A program made the position numbers and the translations under genes. A DNA stretch of 64,000 nucleotides from Variovorax sp. Root411. Its GTDB lineage: Bacteria; Pseudomonadota; Gammaproteobacteria; Burkholderiales; Burkholderiaceae_C. A model generated the notes under the pieces. It was given only the letters and a program-made list of their open reading frames with translations. It ran no database searches and was not told where the DNA came from. The first letter of the stretch is position 1, and every line of letters begins with the position of its first letter. Below are positions 17,454 to 28,528 of the stretch, in pieces. The stretch spans positions 246,559 through 310,558 of the forward strand of contig NZ_LMDW01000019.1 in the NCBI RefSeq assembly GCF_001425205.1, given 5' to 3'.

Positions 17454-18029
17454 ATGTCTGACCCGCAACAATCCGCACAGAATTCCCAAATGCTGCAAGG
17501 CGAGCCAAGCCCCGAAGAACTGGAGGCAGCGCAAGCCGCCAATGAAGCCGAGGCGCTCGACGCCCTGGCCGTTGCACAAGGCGAGCTCGCAGCCCTGCAG
17601 ACCAAGAATGCCGAACTGGCCGACCAGTACCTGCGCGCGCAGGCCGATGTGCAGAACGCCCGCCGCCGCGCCGACGACGAGATCACCAAGGCGCGCAAGT
17701 TCGCCGTCGAGGCTTTCGCCGAGAGCCTGCTGCCGGTAACCGACAGCCTCGAAGCCGGCCTGGCCATCAAGGACGCCACGCCCGAGCAGATCCGCGAAGG
17801 CGCCGAAGCCACGCTGCGCCAGCTCAAGAGCGCGCTCGAACGCAACAAGGTGATCGAAGTGGCGCCCGCGCCCGGCACCAAGTTCGATCCGCACCAGCAC
17901 CAGGCCATCTCGGTGGTGCCCGCTCCCGAGCAGGAACCCAACACCGTGGTGAGCGTGCTGCAGAAGGGCTACACCATCAACGAGCGCGTGCTGCGCCCGG
18001 CGCTGGTCACGGTCAGCGCGCCGAAGTAA
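17454..18029 (+). CDS. grpE: Nucleotide exchange factor GrpE
   Basis: A 191-residue protein with the GrpE layout: a long N-terminal coiled coil (about residues 20-75, with YLRAQADVQNARRRADDE), then a beta domain containing PGTKFDPHQHQAI and the closing NTVVSVLQKGYTINERVLRPALVTV signature. It releases ADP from DnaK. Its own sigma-32 promoter is immediately upstream, and dnaK follows after 121 bp. Confidence 0.96.
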   Translation: MSDPQQSAQNSQMLQGEPSPEELEAAQAANEAEALDALAVAQGELAALQTKNAELADQYLRAQADVQNARRRADDEITKARKFAVEAFAESLLPVTDSLEAGLAIKDATPEQIREGAEATLRQLKSALERNKVIEVAPAPGTKFDPHQHQAISVVPAPEQEPNTVVSVLQKGYTINERVLRPALVTVSAPK

Positions 18030-18082
18030 CCGCCGGCGTTCATCGACACACAAGATTCCCACAGGAAATCCCCGCTTCATAC

Positions 18083-18110
18083 CTTGAATCGCGACGGGTT
18101 ATCCACAAGT
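18083..18110 (+). promoter_or_regulatory. Weak sigma-32-like promoter before dnaK
   Basis: CTTGAAT (18083-18089), 13-nt spacer, CCACAAGT (18103-18110). The -35 fits RpoH but the -10 matches CCCCATNT in only 5 of 8 positions. It could add dnaK-specific transcription; low certainty. Confidence 0.35.
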
Positions 18111-18150
18111 TCATAACAACATATTTTTCAGGCTTTCAGGAGTAAAGAAC

Positions 18151-20088
<1,938 letters not shown>

Positions 20089-20107
20089 TCTTCAGTCCAT
20101 TGACCAA

Positions 20108-20141
20108 GGCTGGAACACCTGCAAGGGTGCTCCAGCCTTTC
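20108..20141 (+). terminator. Intercistronic hairpin between dnaK and dnaJ
   Basis: A 12-nt arm GGCTGGAACACC (20108-20119) pairs with GGTGCTCCAGCC (20126-20137), with one mismatch and a 6-nt loop. TTTCT follows. It should terminate part of the dnaK transcripts, or protect their 3' ends, so that dnaJ is made in lower amounts. Confidence 0.75.
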
Positions 20142-20196
20142 TCGCTTCAAGCTGCCCGAGTTCCCGCTGCTCCCCTGATCCGCTGATCGACCTGCC

Positions 20197-21336
20197 ATGG
20201 CCACCAAACGCGACTACTACGAAACCCTCGGCGTCCCCAAGAACGCGAACGAGGATGAAATCAAGAAGGCTTATCGCAAGCTCGCGATGAAGCACCACCC
20301 CGACCGCAACCACGGCGACACCTCGAAGGAGGCCGAGGCCAAGTTCAAGGAGGTGAAGGAAGCCTACGAAATGCTGTCCGACGGACAGAAGCGCGCAGCC
20401 TACGACCAGTACGGCCATGCCGGCGTCGACCCCAACATGCGCGGCGGACCGGGCGCGGAAGGCTTCGGCGGTTTCGCGGAAGCCTTCGGCGACATCTTCG
20501 GGGACGTGTTCGGTGGCGGCGGCCGCGGCCGCACCAGCAGCGGGCGCCAGGTGTTTCGCGGCAGCGACCTGAGCTACGCGATGGAGATCACGCTCGAGGA
20601 GGCGGCCGAAGGCAAGACCACCGAGATCCGCATTCCCACTTGGGACGAATGCGACACCTGCCACGGCTCGGGCGCCAAGCCCGGTACCAAGCCCATTACC
20701 TGCACGACCTGCCACGGCGCGGGCGCGGTGCAGATGCGGCAGGGCTTCTTCAGCGTGCAACAGACCTGCCCCACCTGCCACGGCAGCGGCAAGATCATTC
20801 CCGAGCCCTGCACGGCATGCCACGGCCAGGGCAAGATCAAGCGGAACAAGACGCTCGAAGTGAAGATCCGCGCCGGCATCGACGACGGCCAGCGCATGCG
20901 CGTGACCGGCAGCGGCGAGCCCGGCGTCAACGGCGGCCCACCGGGCGACCTGTACATCGAGATCCGGCTCAAGAAGCACGAGATCTTCGAGCGCGACGGC
21001 GACAACCTCCACTGCGTGGTGCCCGTGAGCATGACCACGGCGGCGCTCGGCGGCGAGATCAACGTGCCTACGCTCAAGGGTGCGGCGGCCATTGACATTC
21101 CCGAAGGCACGCAAAGCGGCAAGCAGTTCCGCCTGCGCGGCAAGGGCATCAAGGGCGTGAACTCGAGCTACCCTGGCGACCTGTACTGCCACGTGCGCGT
21201 CGAGACGCCGGTGAAGCTCACCGAGCACCAGCGCAAGGTGCTGAAGGAGCTCGACGAATCGCTCAGGAAGGGGGGCGACAAGCACAGCCCGACCGACAAG
21301 GGCTGGTTCGACAAGGCGAAGGAATTCTTCAGTTGA
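20197..21336 (+). CDS. dnaJ: Molecular chaperone DnaJ (Hsp40)
   Basis: A 379-residue type I DnaJ. The J domain has the HPD motif at residues 34-36. The Gly/Phe-rich linker follows (GFGGFAEAFGDIFGDVFGG). The zinc region has the four CxxCxGxG repeats (CDTCHGSG, CTTCHGAG, CPTCHGSG, CTACHGQG). The C-terminal substrate domains complete the protein. It delivers clients to DnaK and stimulates its ATPase. A hairpin precedes it and a strong terminator follows. Confidence 0.97.
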   Translation: MATKRDYYETLGVPKNANEDEIKKAYRKLAMKHHPDRNHGDTSKEAEAKFKEVKEAYEMLSDGQKRAAYDQYGHAGVDPNMRGGPGAEGFGGFAEAFGDIFGDVFGGGGRGRTSSGRQVFRGSDLSYAMEITLEEAAEGKTTEIRIPTWDECDTCHGSGAKPGTKPITCTTCHGAGAVQMRQGFFSVQQTCPTCHGSGKIIPEPCTACHGQGKIKRNKTLEVKIRAGIDDGQRMRVTGSGEPGVNGGPPGDLYIEIRLKKHEIFERDGDNLHCVVPVSMTTAALGGEINVPTLKGAAAIDIPEGTQSGKQFRLRGKGIKGVNSSYPGDLYCHVRVETPVKLTEHQRKVLKELDESLRKGGDKHSPTDKGWFDKAKEFFS

Positions 21337-21389
21337 ACCGGACCCGCTTCCCTGGAGACTTCACCTCCGGCGGATGCACCTGACTCCAC

Positions 21390-21414
21390 AAAGGGCCGCT
21401 CTGCGGCCCTTTGC
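21390..21414 (+). terminator. Terminator after dnaJ
   Basis: A perfect 10-bp stem AAAGGGCCGC / GCGGCCCTTT (21390-21399 and 21403-21412) with a 3-nt loop, 54 bp after the dnaJ stop. The T-tract is only the three T of the stem, so efficiency is uncertain. Confidence 0.7.
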
Positions 21415-21846
21415 AATGCTGGGTCTGCAAGCTGGTACATAAGGGCCGCAGCGACCCGCGGCAGGTACATCGACGGTGCGTTCCCGCCCCTTCGCGGGAC
21501 GCGCCGACCCGCACCCAGGCATCTTTCCCACGTCAACACGCGCAAGGCGCCCATCAAAGAGTGGCGCGGGGATTGCTTTTATATTTTTTTTTCGATGTGC
21601 AATAAACCAAACGACAGATCGCGCGTTATTGCAGGAGACGTCTGTTTTTTGAGCCCCGAGACTCAATAGACGATGCTTTCCCGGAGAAAAGGCAAAAACG
21701 GACGATGGCCATTCGGCATAGGTGTTTTCACCCGGAGAGAATTAAGAACGCGAGCCTTTGAATTTAACTGAAATCCGAAAAGTAGTTCCTCTGTTTTTGT
21801 GGAACTTTACTTGGCAGTGTGGTTCTGAATTTACAAATGATTTGCC

Positions 21847-21863
21847 GGGTTCAGTCTTTGCTT
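21847..21863 (+). promoter_or_regulatory. Candidate sigma-54 promoter upstream of prkA
   Basis: GG at 21848-21849 and GC at 21860-21861 are separated by exactly 10 nt, with a good -12 box TTTGCTT. The -24 box (GGTTCA) matches the TGGCACG consensus poorly. E. coli yeaG is reported to be under RpoN and RpoS control, which makes the match worth noting. Confidence 0.35.
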
Positions 21864-22001
21864 TATGCTGATTGTTAGCAGTTTGTTGTAAGGGAGTTTT
21901 CCGCGGCATGCAGCCATGGGCAGGCACACCTTTAAATGTGCGCAAGGCCTTTGCTGCAAGCCATCGGGCCAAAAGCCCACTGACTTGATGGAGGCGTGAC
22001 C

Positions 22002-23924
22002 ATGGATGTGATCAGCAATTTTGCCGCCCGCTACGAGCGCACCCGCGAGGAAGTCATCTCGCTGCAGGATTACCTGGACATCTGCAAGCGCGACCCCACG
22101 GCCTACGCCACCGCGTCGGAGCGCATGCTCAAGGCCATCGGCGATCCCGAGCTGGTCGACACACGCAACGATCCTCGCCTTTCGCGCATCTTCGCGAACA
22201 AGGTCATCAAGATCTATCCGGCGTTCAAGGAGTTCTACGGCATGGAAGACGCCATAGAACAGGTGGTGTCCTATTTCCGCCACGCCGCCCAGGGGCTGGA
22301 GGAAAAGAAGCAAATCCTTTACCTGCTGGGTCCGGTGGGCGGCGGCAAGAGCTCGATCGCCGAGCGCCTGAAGCAGCTCATGGAGCACGTGCCCTTCTAC
22401 GCCATTCACGGCTCGCCGGTCAACGAATCCCCGCTCGGCCTCTTCGACTCGATCGAGGACGGCGAGATCCTTGAAAAAGAATACGGCATTCCCCGCCGTT
22501 ACCTGAACCGGATTCTCTCGCCCTGGGCCGTCAAGCGGCTCGAGGAGTACCGCGGCGACATCCGCCAGTTCAAGGTCGTCAAGCGCTTCCCGTCCGTGCT
22601 GCGGCAGATCGCCGTCGCCAAGACCGAGCCGGGCGACGAGAACAACCAGGACATCTCCTCGCTGGTCGGCAAGGTCGACATCCGCAAGCTCGAGACCTAC
22701 GCCCAGGACGATCCGGACGCGTACGCCTACTCCGGCGGCCTGTGCCTTGCGAACCAGGGCCTGCTCGAGTTCGTGGAAATGTTCAAGGCGCCCATCAAGG
22801 TGCTGCACCCGCTGCTGACCGCCACACAGGAAAGCAACTTCAAGGGCACGGAGGGCTTCGGCGCCATCCCGTTCGACGGCATCGTGCTTGCGCACAGCAA
22901 CGAGAGCGAGTGGAAGGCCTTCCGCAACAACAAGAACAACGAGGCTTTCCTTGATCGCATCTACATCGTCAAGGTGCCGTACTGCCTGCGCGCCTCCGAA
23001 GAAATCAAGATCTACGAGAAGCTGGTGCGCAACTCGTCGCTTGCCCAGGCGCCCTGCGCGCCCGGCACCTTGCGCATGATGGCCCAGCTCTCGGTGCTCA
23101 CGCGCCTGAAGGAGCCCGAGAACTCCAGCACCTTCAGCAAGATGCAGGTGTACGACGGCGAGAACCTCAAGGACACCGACCCCAAGGCCAAGTCGATCCA
23201 GGAATACCGCGACTACGCGGGCGTCGACGAAGGCATGAGCGGCGTCTCCACGCGCTTCGCCTTCAAGATCATCTCGAAGGTCTTCAACTTCGACAGCTCC
23301 GAAGTGGCCGCGAACCCGGTGCACCTGATGTATGTGCTCGAACAGCAGATCGAGCGCGAGCAGTTCGCGCCGGAGGTCGAGCAGAAGTACATCAGCTACA
23401 TCAAGGAGCTGCTGGCGCCGCGCTATGCGGAGTTCATCGGCAAGGAGATTCAGACCGCCTATCTCGAGAGCTACAGCGAGTACGGCCAGAACATCTTCGA
23501 CCGCTACGTGACCTACGCCGACTACTGGATCCAGGACCAGGAGTTCCGCGACGTGGACACCGGCGAAGTCTTCGACCGTGCATCGCTCAACGCCGAGCTC
23601 GAGAAGATCGAACGGCCGGCAGGCATCGGCAACCCGAAGGATTTCCGCAACGAGATCGTCAACTTCGTGCTGCGCGCGCGGGCCGGCAACGCGGGGCGCA
23701 ACCCGGCGTGGACCAGCTACGAAAAGCTGCGCGCGGTGATCGAGAAGAAGATGTTCTCCAACACCGAAGAGCTTCTGCCGGTGATCAGCTTCAACACCAA
23801 GAGCAGCGCGGACGAGCAGAAGAAGCACGAGGACTTCGTGACCCGCATGGTCGAGAAGGGCTATACGGCCAAGCAGGTTCGCCTGCTCTGCGAGTGGTAC
23901 CTGCGGGTGCGCAAGAGTTCATAA
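22002..23924 (+). CDS. prkA: PrkA-family serine protein kinase (YeaG)
   Basis: A 640-residue protein with an AAA-type N-terminal module and a PrkA kinase-like C-terminal domain. The Walker A loop GPVGGGKSS is at residues 110-118. In the family it acts in nutrient-starvation and stationary-phase stress responses, together with the products of the two following genes. The ATG at 22002 has GGAGG 7 nt upstream; an in-frame GTG at 21996 would overlap that site and is rejected. It is first in the prkA-yeaH-spoVR operon. Confidence 0.95.
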   Translation: MDVISNFAARYERTREEVISLQDYLDICKRDPTAYATASERMLKAIGDPELVDTRNDPRLSRIFANKVIKIYPAFKEFYGMEDAIEQVVSYFRHAAQGLEEKKQILYLLGPVGGGKSSIAERLKQLMEHVPFYAIHGSPVNESPLGLFDSIEDGEILEKEYGIPRRYLNRILSPWAVKRLEEYRGDIRQFKVVKRFPSVLRQIAVAKTEPGDENNQDISSLVGKVDIRKLETYAQDDPDAYAYSGGLCLANQGLLEFVEMFKAPIKVLHPLLTATQESNFKGTEGFGAIPFDGIVLAHSNESEWKAFRNNKNNEAFLDRIYIVKVPYCLRASEEIKIYEKLVRNSSLAQAPCAPGTLRMMAQLSVLTRLKEPENSSTFSKMQVYDGENLKDTDPKAKSIQEYRDYAGVDEGMSGVSTRFAFKIISKVFNFDSSEVAANPVHLMYVLEQQIEREQFAPEVEQKYISYIKELLAPRYAEFIGKEIQTAYLESYSEYGQNIFDRYVTYADYWIQDQEFRDVDTGEVFDRASLNAELEKIERPAGIGNPKDFRNEIVNFVLRARAGNAGRNPAWTSYEKLRAVIEKKMFSNTEELLPVISFNTKSSADEQKKHEDFVTRMVEKGYTAKQVRLLCEWYLRVRKSS

Positions 23925-23972
23925 CAACGAAACCTCATTCGTCCTCTTTTTGCAAGGAGCTCTGAAACCATC

Positions 23973-25265
23973 GTGGCCATCCTGCAGCAGATCATCGACC
24001 GCCGGCTATCGGGCAAGAACAAGTCCATTGGCAACCGCGAGCGCTTCCTCCGGCGCTACAAGGGGCAGATCCAGGAAGCGGTGAGGCGCGCCGTCAGCGG
24101 CCGCAACATCCGCGAACTGGAGCAAGGTGAAGATGTGACCCTGCCGCGCCATGACGTGTCCGAACCGGTGTTCGGGCACGCGCGCGGCGGCGACCGCGAA
24201 TACGTGCATCCGGGCAACCAGGAGTACCTGAAGGGCGACCGCATCAAGCGGCCCGAAGGCGGGGGCAGCGGCGGCTCGGGCAGCGGCGAGGCCAGCGACA
24301 GCGGCGAGGGCGAAGACGACTTCGTCTTCCGCCTGACGCGCGAAGAGTTCATGCGCGTGTTTTTCGACGACCTCGCGCTGCCGCATCTCATCCGCACGCA
24401 GATCGCCGACGTGCCGGAGTGGAAGAGCCACCGGGCCGGCTTCACGAGCGACGGCTCGCCCAACAACCTGCACGTGGTGCGCTCGATGCGCGGCGCGCTC
24501 GCGCGCCGCATCGCGCTGGGCGGCGAGCCTCGCAAGGAGCTCAAGCGCCTCGAAGCGCATCTGGAACACCTGAAGCAGCACCCGCAGGCCGACCAGGCGT
24601 TCATCCAGAAGGAAATACGAGAAACCGAAGAGCAGATTGCCGAACTGCGCCGCACCATGCGGCACGTGCCCTACATCGACCCTATCGACCTGCGCTACCG
24701 TAACCGCGTGAAGACGCCCGTGCCCAGCGCCAAGGCCGTGATGTTCTGCCTGATGGACGTGTCGGGCTCGATGGACGAGGCGCGCAAGGACATGGCCAAG
24801 CGCTTCTTCATGCTGCTGTACATGTTTCTGACGCGGCACTACGAGACCATCGACCTCGTGTTCCTGCGCCATCACACGCAGGCGCAAGAGGTGACGGAAG
24901 AAGAATTCTTCCACGCCACAGAGACCGGCGGCACCGTGGTGTCGAGCGCGCTGGTGCTGATGGACGAGATCATCAAGGCACGCTATCCGAGCGGCGAGTG
25001 GAACGTGTACGGCGCGCAGGCCAGCGACGGCGACAACTGGCACCAGGACAGCGGCCGCTGCCGCGAGCTGCTGGTCAACGACATCCTGCCCGTGGTGCGC
25101 TATTACGCCTACGTCCAGGTGGCCGAGACCGAGCAGAACCTGTGGCAGGAATACCAGCAGCTCGAAGGCGTTGAACCCAACTTTGCGATGCGCAAGGTGT
25201 CGGACGCGCAAGACATCTACCCTGTGTTCCGCGACCTGTTCAAGAAGGAAGGGGTGGCATCATGA
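23973..25265 (+). CDS. yeaH: YeaH/YhbH family protein (DUF444, VWA-like)
   Basis: A 430-residue protein with a GTG start 9 nt after AAGGAGCTCTG. Residues 1-90 are basic, followed by a Gly/Ser-rich linker (about 95-115) and a helical middle region. A von Willebrand A-like domain has the MIDAS motif DVSGS at D262/S264/S266. DUF444 proteins partner PrkA kinases. The gene overlaps the following spoVR-type gene by 4 bp. Confidence 0.93.
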   Translation: MAILQQIIDRRLSGKNKSIGNRERFLRRYKGQIQEAVRRAVSGRNIRELEQGEDVTLPRHDVSEPVFGHARGGDREYVHPGNQEYLKGDRIKRPEGGGSGGSGSGEASDSGEGEDDFVFRLTREEFMRVFFDDLALPHLIRTQIADVPEWKSHRAGFTSDGSPNNLHVVRSMRGALARRIALGGEPRKELKRLEAHLEHLKQHPQADQAFIQKEIRETEEQIAELRRTMRHVPYIDPIDLRYRNRVKTPVPSAKAVMFCLMDVSGSMDEARKDMAKRFFMLLYMFLTRHYETIDLVFLRHHTQAQEVTEEEFFHATETGGTVVSSALVLMDEIIKARYPSGEWNVYGAQASDGDNWHQDSGRCRELLVNDILPVVRYYAYVQVAETEQNLWQEYQQLEGVEPNFAMRKVSDAQDIYPVFRDLFKKEGVAS

Positions 25266-26785
25266 TCACCGAACGAGCGCTCGACCGCCTGCCCAGCCCT
25301 TCCGACTGGACCTTCGAACTCATCGAGACCTACCACACCGAGATTGCCCTCACCGCCAAGGGCTACGGCCTCGACGTGTACCCGAACCAGCTCGAAGTCA
25401 TCACCGCCGAACAGATGATGGACGCCTACGCCAGCGTCGGCATGCCCATGATCTACCGCCACTGGTCGTACGGCAAACAGTTCATCTCGACCGAGAAGAA
25501 CTACAAGCGCGGCCACATGGGGCTGGCCTACGAGATCGTCATCAACTCCGATCCGTGCATCGCCTACCTGATGGAAGAAAACACCATGGCCATGCAGGCC
25601 CTGGTGATCGCGCACGCGGCCTACGGCCACAACAGCTTCTTCAAGGGCAACTACCTGTTCCGGATGTGGACCGACGCCTCGTCCATCATCGACTACCTGG
25701 TCTACGCGCGGCACTACATCGCCGAATGCGAGGAACGCCACGGCCTCGATGCGGTGGAAGAACTGCTCGACTCCTGCCATGCGCTGATGAACTACGGCGT
25801 CGACCGCTATCGCCGTCCGCAGAAGCGTTCGCTGGCGCAGGAAAGCATCCAGCGCGCCGACCGCGAACGCCACATGCAGCAGCAGGTGAACGACCTCTGG
25901 CGCACGCTGCCCCGGCGTGCCGAGCAGGCGGCCGAGTCCGATGCGGCGCGGCGCTTTCCGTCGGAGCCGCAGGAGAACCTGCTCTACTTCATCGAGAAGA
26001 ATGCCGCACTGCTCGAGCCGTGGCAGCGCGAGGTGGTGCGCATCGTGCGCAAGATCGCGCAGTACTTCTACCCGCAGCGCCAGACGCAGGTCATGAACGA
26101 AGGCTGGGCCACCTTCTGGCACTACACGCTGCTCAACACCATGTACGACCGCGGCCAGCTGGCCGACGGCTTCATGATGGAGTGGCTCAGCTCGCACACG
26201 GGCGTGATCTTCCAGCCGCCGGTGGGCCACCGCGCCTACAGCGGCATCAACCCCTATGCCCTCGGCTTCGCGATGATGACCGACCTGCGCCGCGTGTGCG
26301 AGAAGCCGACCGACGAAGACCGCCGCTGGTTCCCCGACTTCGCGGGCACCGACTGGGTCAAGACGCTCGACTACGCGATGCGCAACTTCAAGGACGAGAG
26401 CTTCATCGGCCAGTTCCTGAGCCCGAAGACGATGCGCGACTTCCGCCTGTTCTCGATCCGCGACTACCAGAGCGAGGCCGAGCTCGAGGTGTCCGCCATC
26501 CACGACGACAGCGGCTACCACGCATTGCGCGAATCGCTCTCACGCCAGTACGACATCAGCAGCCGCGAACCCGACATCCAGGTGTGGAGCGTGGCCACAC
26601 GCGGCGACCGCTCGCTGACGCTGCGCCACACACAGCGCAACAACCTGCCTCTGCACGACGGCGCGGAAGAAGTGCTGAAGCACGTCGCGCGGCTCTGGGG
26701 TTTCGACGTGCACCTGGAGAGCATCGACAGCGCTGGGCGTATCAGCCGCAGTTGGAAGGCTACTGCGCCCAAGCAGCTCTACTGA
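25262..26785 (+). CDS. SpoVR family protein (YcgB-like)
   Basis: A 507-residue SpoVR/YcgB protein. Conserved family segments include YPNQLEVITAEQMMDAY near the N-terminus, MNEGWATFWHYTL with HxxE-like residues, and the C-terminal VSAIHDDSGYHALRE. In Bacillus the homologue affects spore cortex; in Gram-negatives it belongs to the PrkA stress module, biochemical role unknown. The ATGA overlap with yeaH shows coupled translation. A collapsed copy of the palindromic repeat element lies directly after it. Confidence 0.94.
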   Translation: MITERALDRLPSPSDWTFELIETYHTEIALTAKGYGLDVYPNQLEVITAEQMMDAYASVGMPMIYRHWSYGKQFISTEKNYKRGHMGLAYEIVINSDPCIAYLMEENTMAMQALVIAHAAYGHNSFFKGNYLFRMWTDASSIIDYLVYARHYIAECEERHGLDAVEELLDSCHALMNYGVDRYRRPQKRSLAQESIQRADRERHMQQQVNDLWRTLPRRAEQAAESDAARRFPSEPQENLLYFIEKNAALLEPWQREVVRIVRKIAQYFYPQRQTQVMNEGWATFWHYTLLNTMYDRGQLADGFMMEWLSSHTGVIFQPPVGHRAYSGINPYALGFAMMTDLRRVCEKPTDEDRRWFPDFAGTDWVKTLDYAMRNFKDESFIGQFLSPKTMRDFRLFSIRDYQSEAELEVSAIHDDSGYHALRESLSRQYDISSREPDIQVWSVATRGDRSLTLRHTQRNNLPLHDGAEEVLKHVARLWGFDVHLESIDSAGRISRSWKATAPKQLY

Positions 26786-26805
26786 CAATCGCGCATTGGT
26801 GTTCG

Positions 26806-26878
26806 TTCGGGGCGCGATCACGCCGACGGGGGACATTCGCGCAGGGGAGTACCCGGTGGTCTGTGCACACGCCCCGAA
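26806..26878. repeat. Palindromic intergenic element, collapsed copy A
   Basis: A 73-bp version of the element found complete at 40905-41150 and 56686-56874. It keeps the left terminus (TTCGGGGCGCGATCACGCC) and the right terminus (GGACATTCGCG to CACGCCCCGAA). The central arms and core are missing. The junction lies in a G-run shared by both flanks, suggesting deletion by recombination or slippage. Ends are inverted: TTCGGGGCG and CGCCCCGAA. Confidence 0.8.
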
Positions 26879-26887
26879 CCCAAGCCA

Positions 26888-27328
26888 CTAGGGAACCAGC
26901 GCAGCAATAGCAAGCGTGTAGCCCTTCACGCCCAGCCCCACGATGATCCCGCGCGCCGCAGGCGAGATGTACGACTTGTGGCGAAACTCCTCGCGCGCAT
27001 GCACGTTCGAGATGTGCAGTTCGATCAGCGGCACGCTCGCACCCTTGATGGCATCGTGCAGCGCGATCGAGGTGTGGGTGTAGGCACCGGGGTTCATCAC
27101 CACGCCCAGCATGTTGCCGGCGGCCACTTCACGGCCCGCTTCCTGGATCCAGTCGACCAGCACGCCTTCGTGGTTCGACTGGCGGCATTCGATTTCGACT
27201 CCGAGCTTCGCGCCCGTGTCCTTGCACAGGCGCTCGACATCGGCCAGCGTGTCGCGTCCGTACTGTTCGGGCTCGCGCGTGCCGAGCAGGTTGAGATTGG
27301 GGCCGTTGAGAACGAGGATTTTCTTCAT
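26888..27328 (-). CDS. aroQ: 3-dehydroquinate dehydratase, type II
   Basis: A 146-residue type II enzyme of the shikimate pathway, dodecameric in known homologues. Family signatures are clear: LVLNGPNLNLLGTREPEQYG at the N-terminus with the catalytic Tyr in EQYG, QSNHEG, NPGAYTHTS, and the catalytic His in ELHISN. It stands alone on the minus strand, converging with the spoVR operon and followed by a LysR gene on the same strand. Confidence 0.97.
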   Translation of the reverse strand: MKKILVLNGPNLNLLGTREPEQYGRDTLADVERLCKDTGAKLGVEIECRQSNHEGVLVDWIQEAGREVAAGNMLGVVMNPGAYTHTSIALHDAIKGASVPLIELHISNVHAREEFRHKSYISPAARGIIVGLGVKGYTLAIAALVP

Positions 27329-27360
27329 GATGGATGAGGCGAGGCTTCAGGCGAGCGTCA

Positions 27361-28332
27361 TTATGGTCTTGCGCCGGCCTTGCCGCGCCTGGCCGCAGGC
27401 GGTCCGACGTAGTAGTTGTACGAATCGATGTCGACCACGCAGCGCGCCATGAGATCGACGAACGCCCGCAGCTTCTGCCCCATGTAGCGCTGCCGCTGGA
27501 AGGCGCAGTAGATGCGCCGCGGCTCCGGCTGCCATTGCGGCAGCACCGGCACCAGCACGCCCTGCGCCACTTCGGGCCGGGCGAAGAAGGCCGGCAGCAG
27601 CGCGATGCCGAAGCCGTCGATGCAGAAGGTCTTCATCACCCAGTGGTCGTTGGTCTCGAAAGCCGGCTCCGGGCGAAACGCATAGCTGCCCGACGCGCCC
27701 GACACCAGCAGCACCTGCGACGGCCCCGAGCCTTCCTTCATCACGATCGACCGATGGTGCAGCAGTTCGTCGGGCGCCTGCGGCGTGCCCTGGCGCTCAA
27801 GGTACTGCGGGCTCGCATAGAGGCCGTAGTTCAGCCGCCCCAGCAGCTTTGCAACGAGATTCGGCACATCGGGCGGCTCCGAGCAGACATAGCAGTCCAC
27901 GTCGCCGATCTGCGGCGCGTTCAGTCGGCTCGCCACGTCGAGGTGGCAGCGCACGTTGGGGTGCGATTCGAGGAACAGCTTCACCACATGGCAGACGAAG
28001 GAGGTGCTGAACTGGGTATCGGACAGCAGCGACAGGCTGCCCGAGACGCCGGCCGTGATCTCCTGGATTTCGGTGCACGCCGTTTCCAGCCGGCCCGTCA
28101 CCTCGTCGATCAGCCCGTCGCAGCGCGCGTAGAAGGCGCGCCCCGCCTCGGTCGGCGTGACGCTGCGCGAACTGCGCATCAGCAGTTGCGCACCCAGCAG
28201 TTCCTCCAGCCGCGTGAGCTGACGGCTCAGCGTGGCCTTGGATACGCCCGACAGGCTCTCGGCCTTCGTCAGGCTGCCGCTCTGCACGACGAGCAAGAAG
28301 GCTTCGATCAGCGCGAGATCGATGCGGCTCAT
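27361..28332 (-). CDS. LysR-family transcriptional regulator (divergent from Rieske genes)
   Basis: A 323-residue LTTR. The winged helix is at residues 5-64 (SGSLTKAESLSGVSKATLSRQL), followed by a periplasmic-binding-protein-like effector domain and an unusual aromatic C-terminal segment (DSYNYYVGPP). It is transcribed away from the Rieske pair with 196 bp between starts, the classical arrangement for control of a divergent catabolic operon. Effector unknown, probably the oxygenase substrate. Confidence 0.92.
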   Translation of the reverse strand: MSRIDLALIEAFLLVVQSGSLTKAESLSGVSKATLSRQLTRLEELLGAQLLMRSSRSVTPTEAGRAFYARCDGLIDEVTGRLETACTEIQEITAGVSGSLSLLSDTQFSTSFVCHVVKLFLESHPNVRCHLDVASRLNAPQIGDVDCYVCSEPPDVPNLVAKLLGRLNYGLYASPQYLERQGTPQAPDELLHHRSIVMKEGSGPSQVLLVSGASGSYAFRPEPAFETNDHWVMKTFCIDGFGIALLPAFFARPEVAQGVLVPVLPQWQPEPRRIYCAFQRQRYMGQKLRAFVDLMARCVVDIDSYNYYVGPPAARRGKAGARP

Positions 28333-28528
28333 GCGGGCCAGCGTTTCAGGAATGAAAAGTAGCGTCTCGGCATTTGGCTTTCATCAAGGGAACAGAAACG
28401 GTAGGTTCGGTGCTTGCTGGCGGCACACCGAATGCTATGCCATCCCTATCGAGCCCCGAGCCCCCACGACTGGAGAAAGCCCCGATGCACAGCCCTGCCC
28501 GACGTCCCCTGCTTTCAGCCGGTGCAAC

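Larger units (their letters stand above)
21337..22001. other. Gene-free, partly AT-rich stretch between dnaJ and prkA
   Basis: About 665 bp without a convincing gene. The first 200 bp hold the dnaJ terminator, a GC-rich hairpin (around 21477-21508) and the short direct repeat GGTACAT. From about 21560 the DNA turns AT-rich, unlike its neighbours. It then carries a possible sigma-54 site before prkA. Short reading frames here have no plausible ribosome sites or composition. A small RNA cannot be ruled out. Confidence 0.6.

Noticed and set aside
21811..21830. Sigma-54-like TTGGCAG near prkA
   Set aside because: The -12 GC is missing at the required distance; the site at 21848-21861 has correct spacing and was listed instead, at low confidence.
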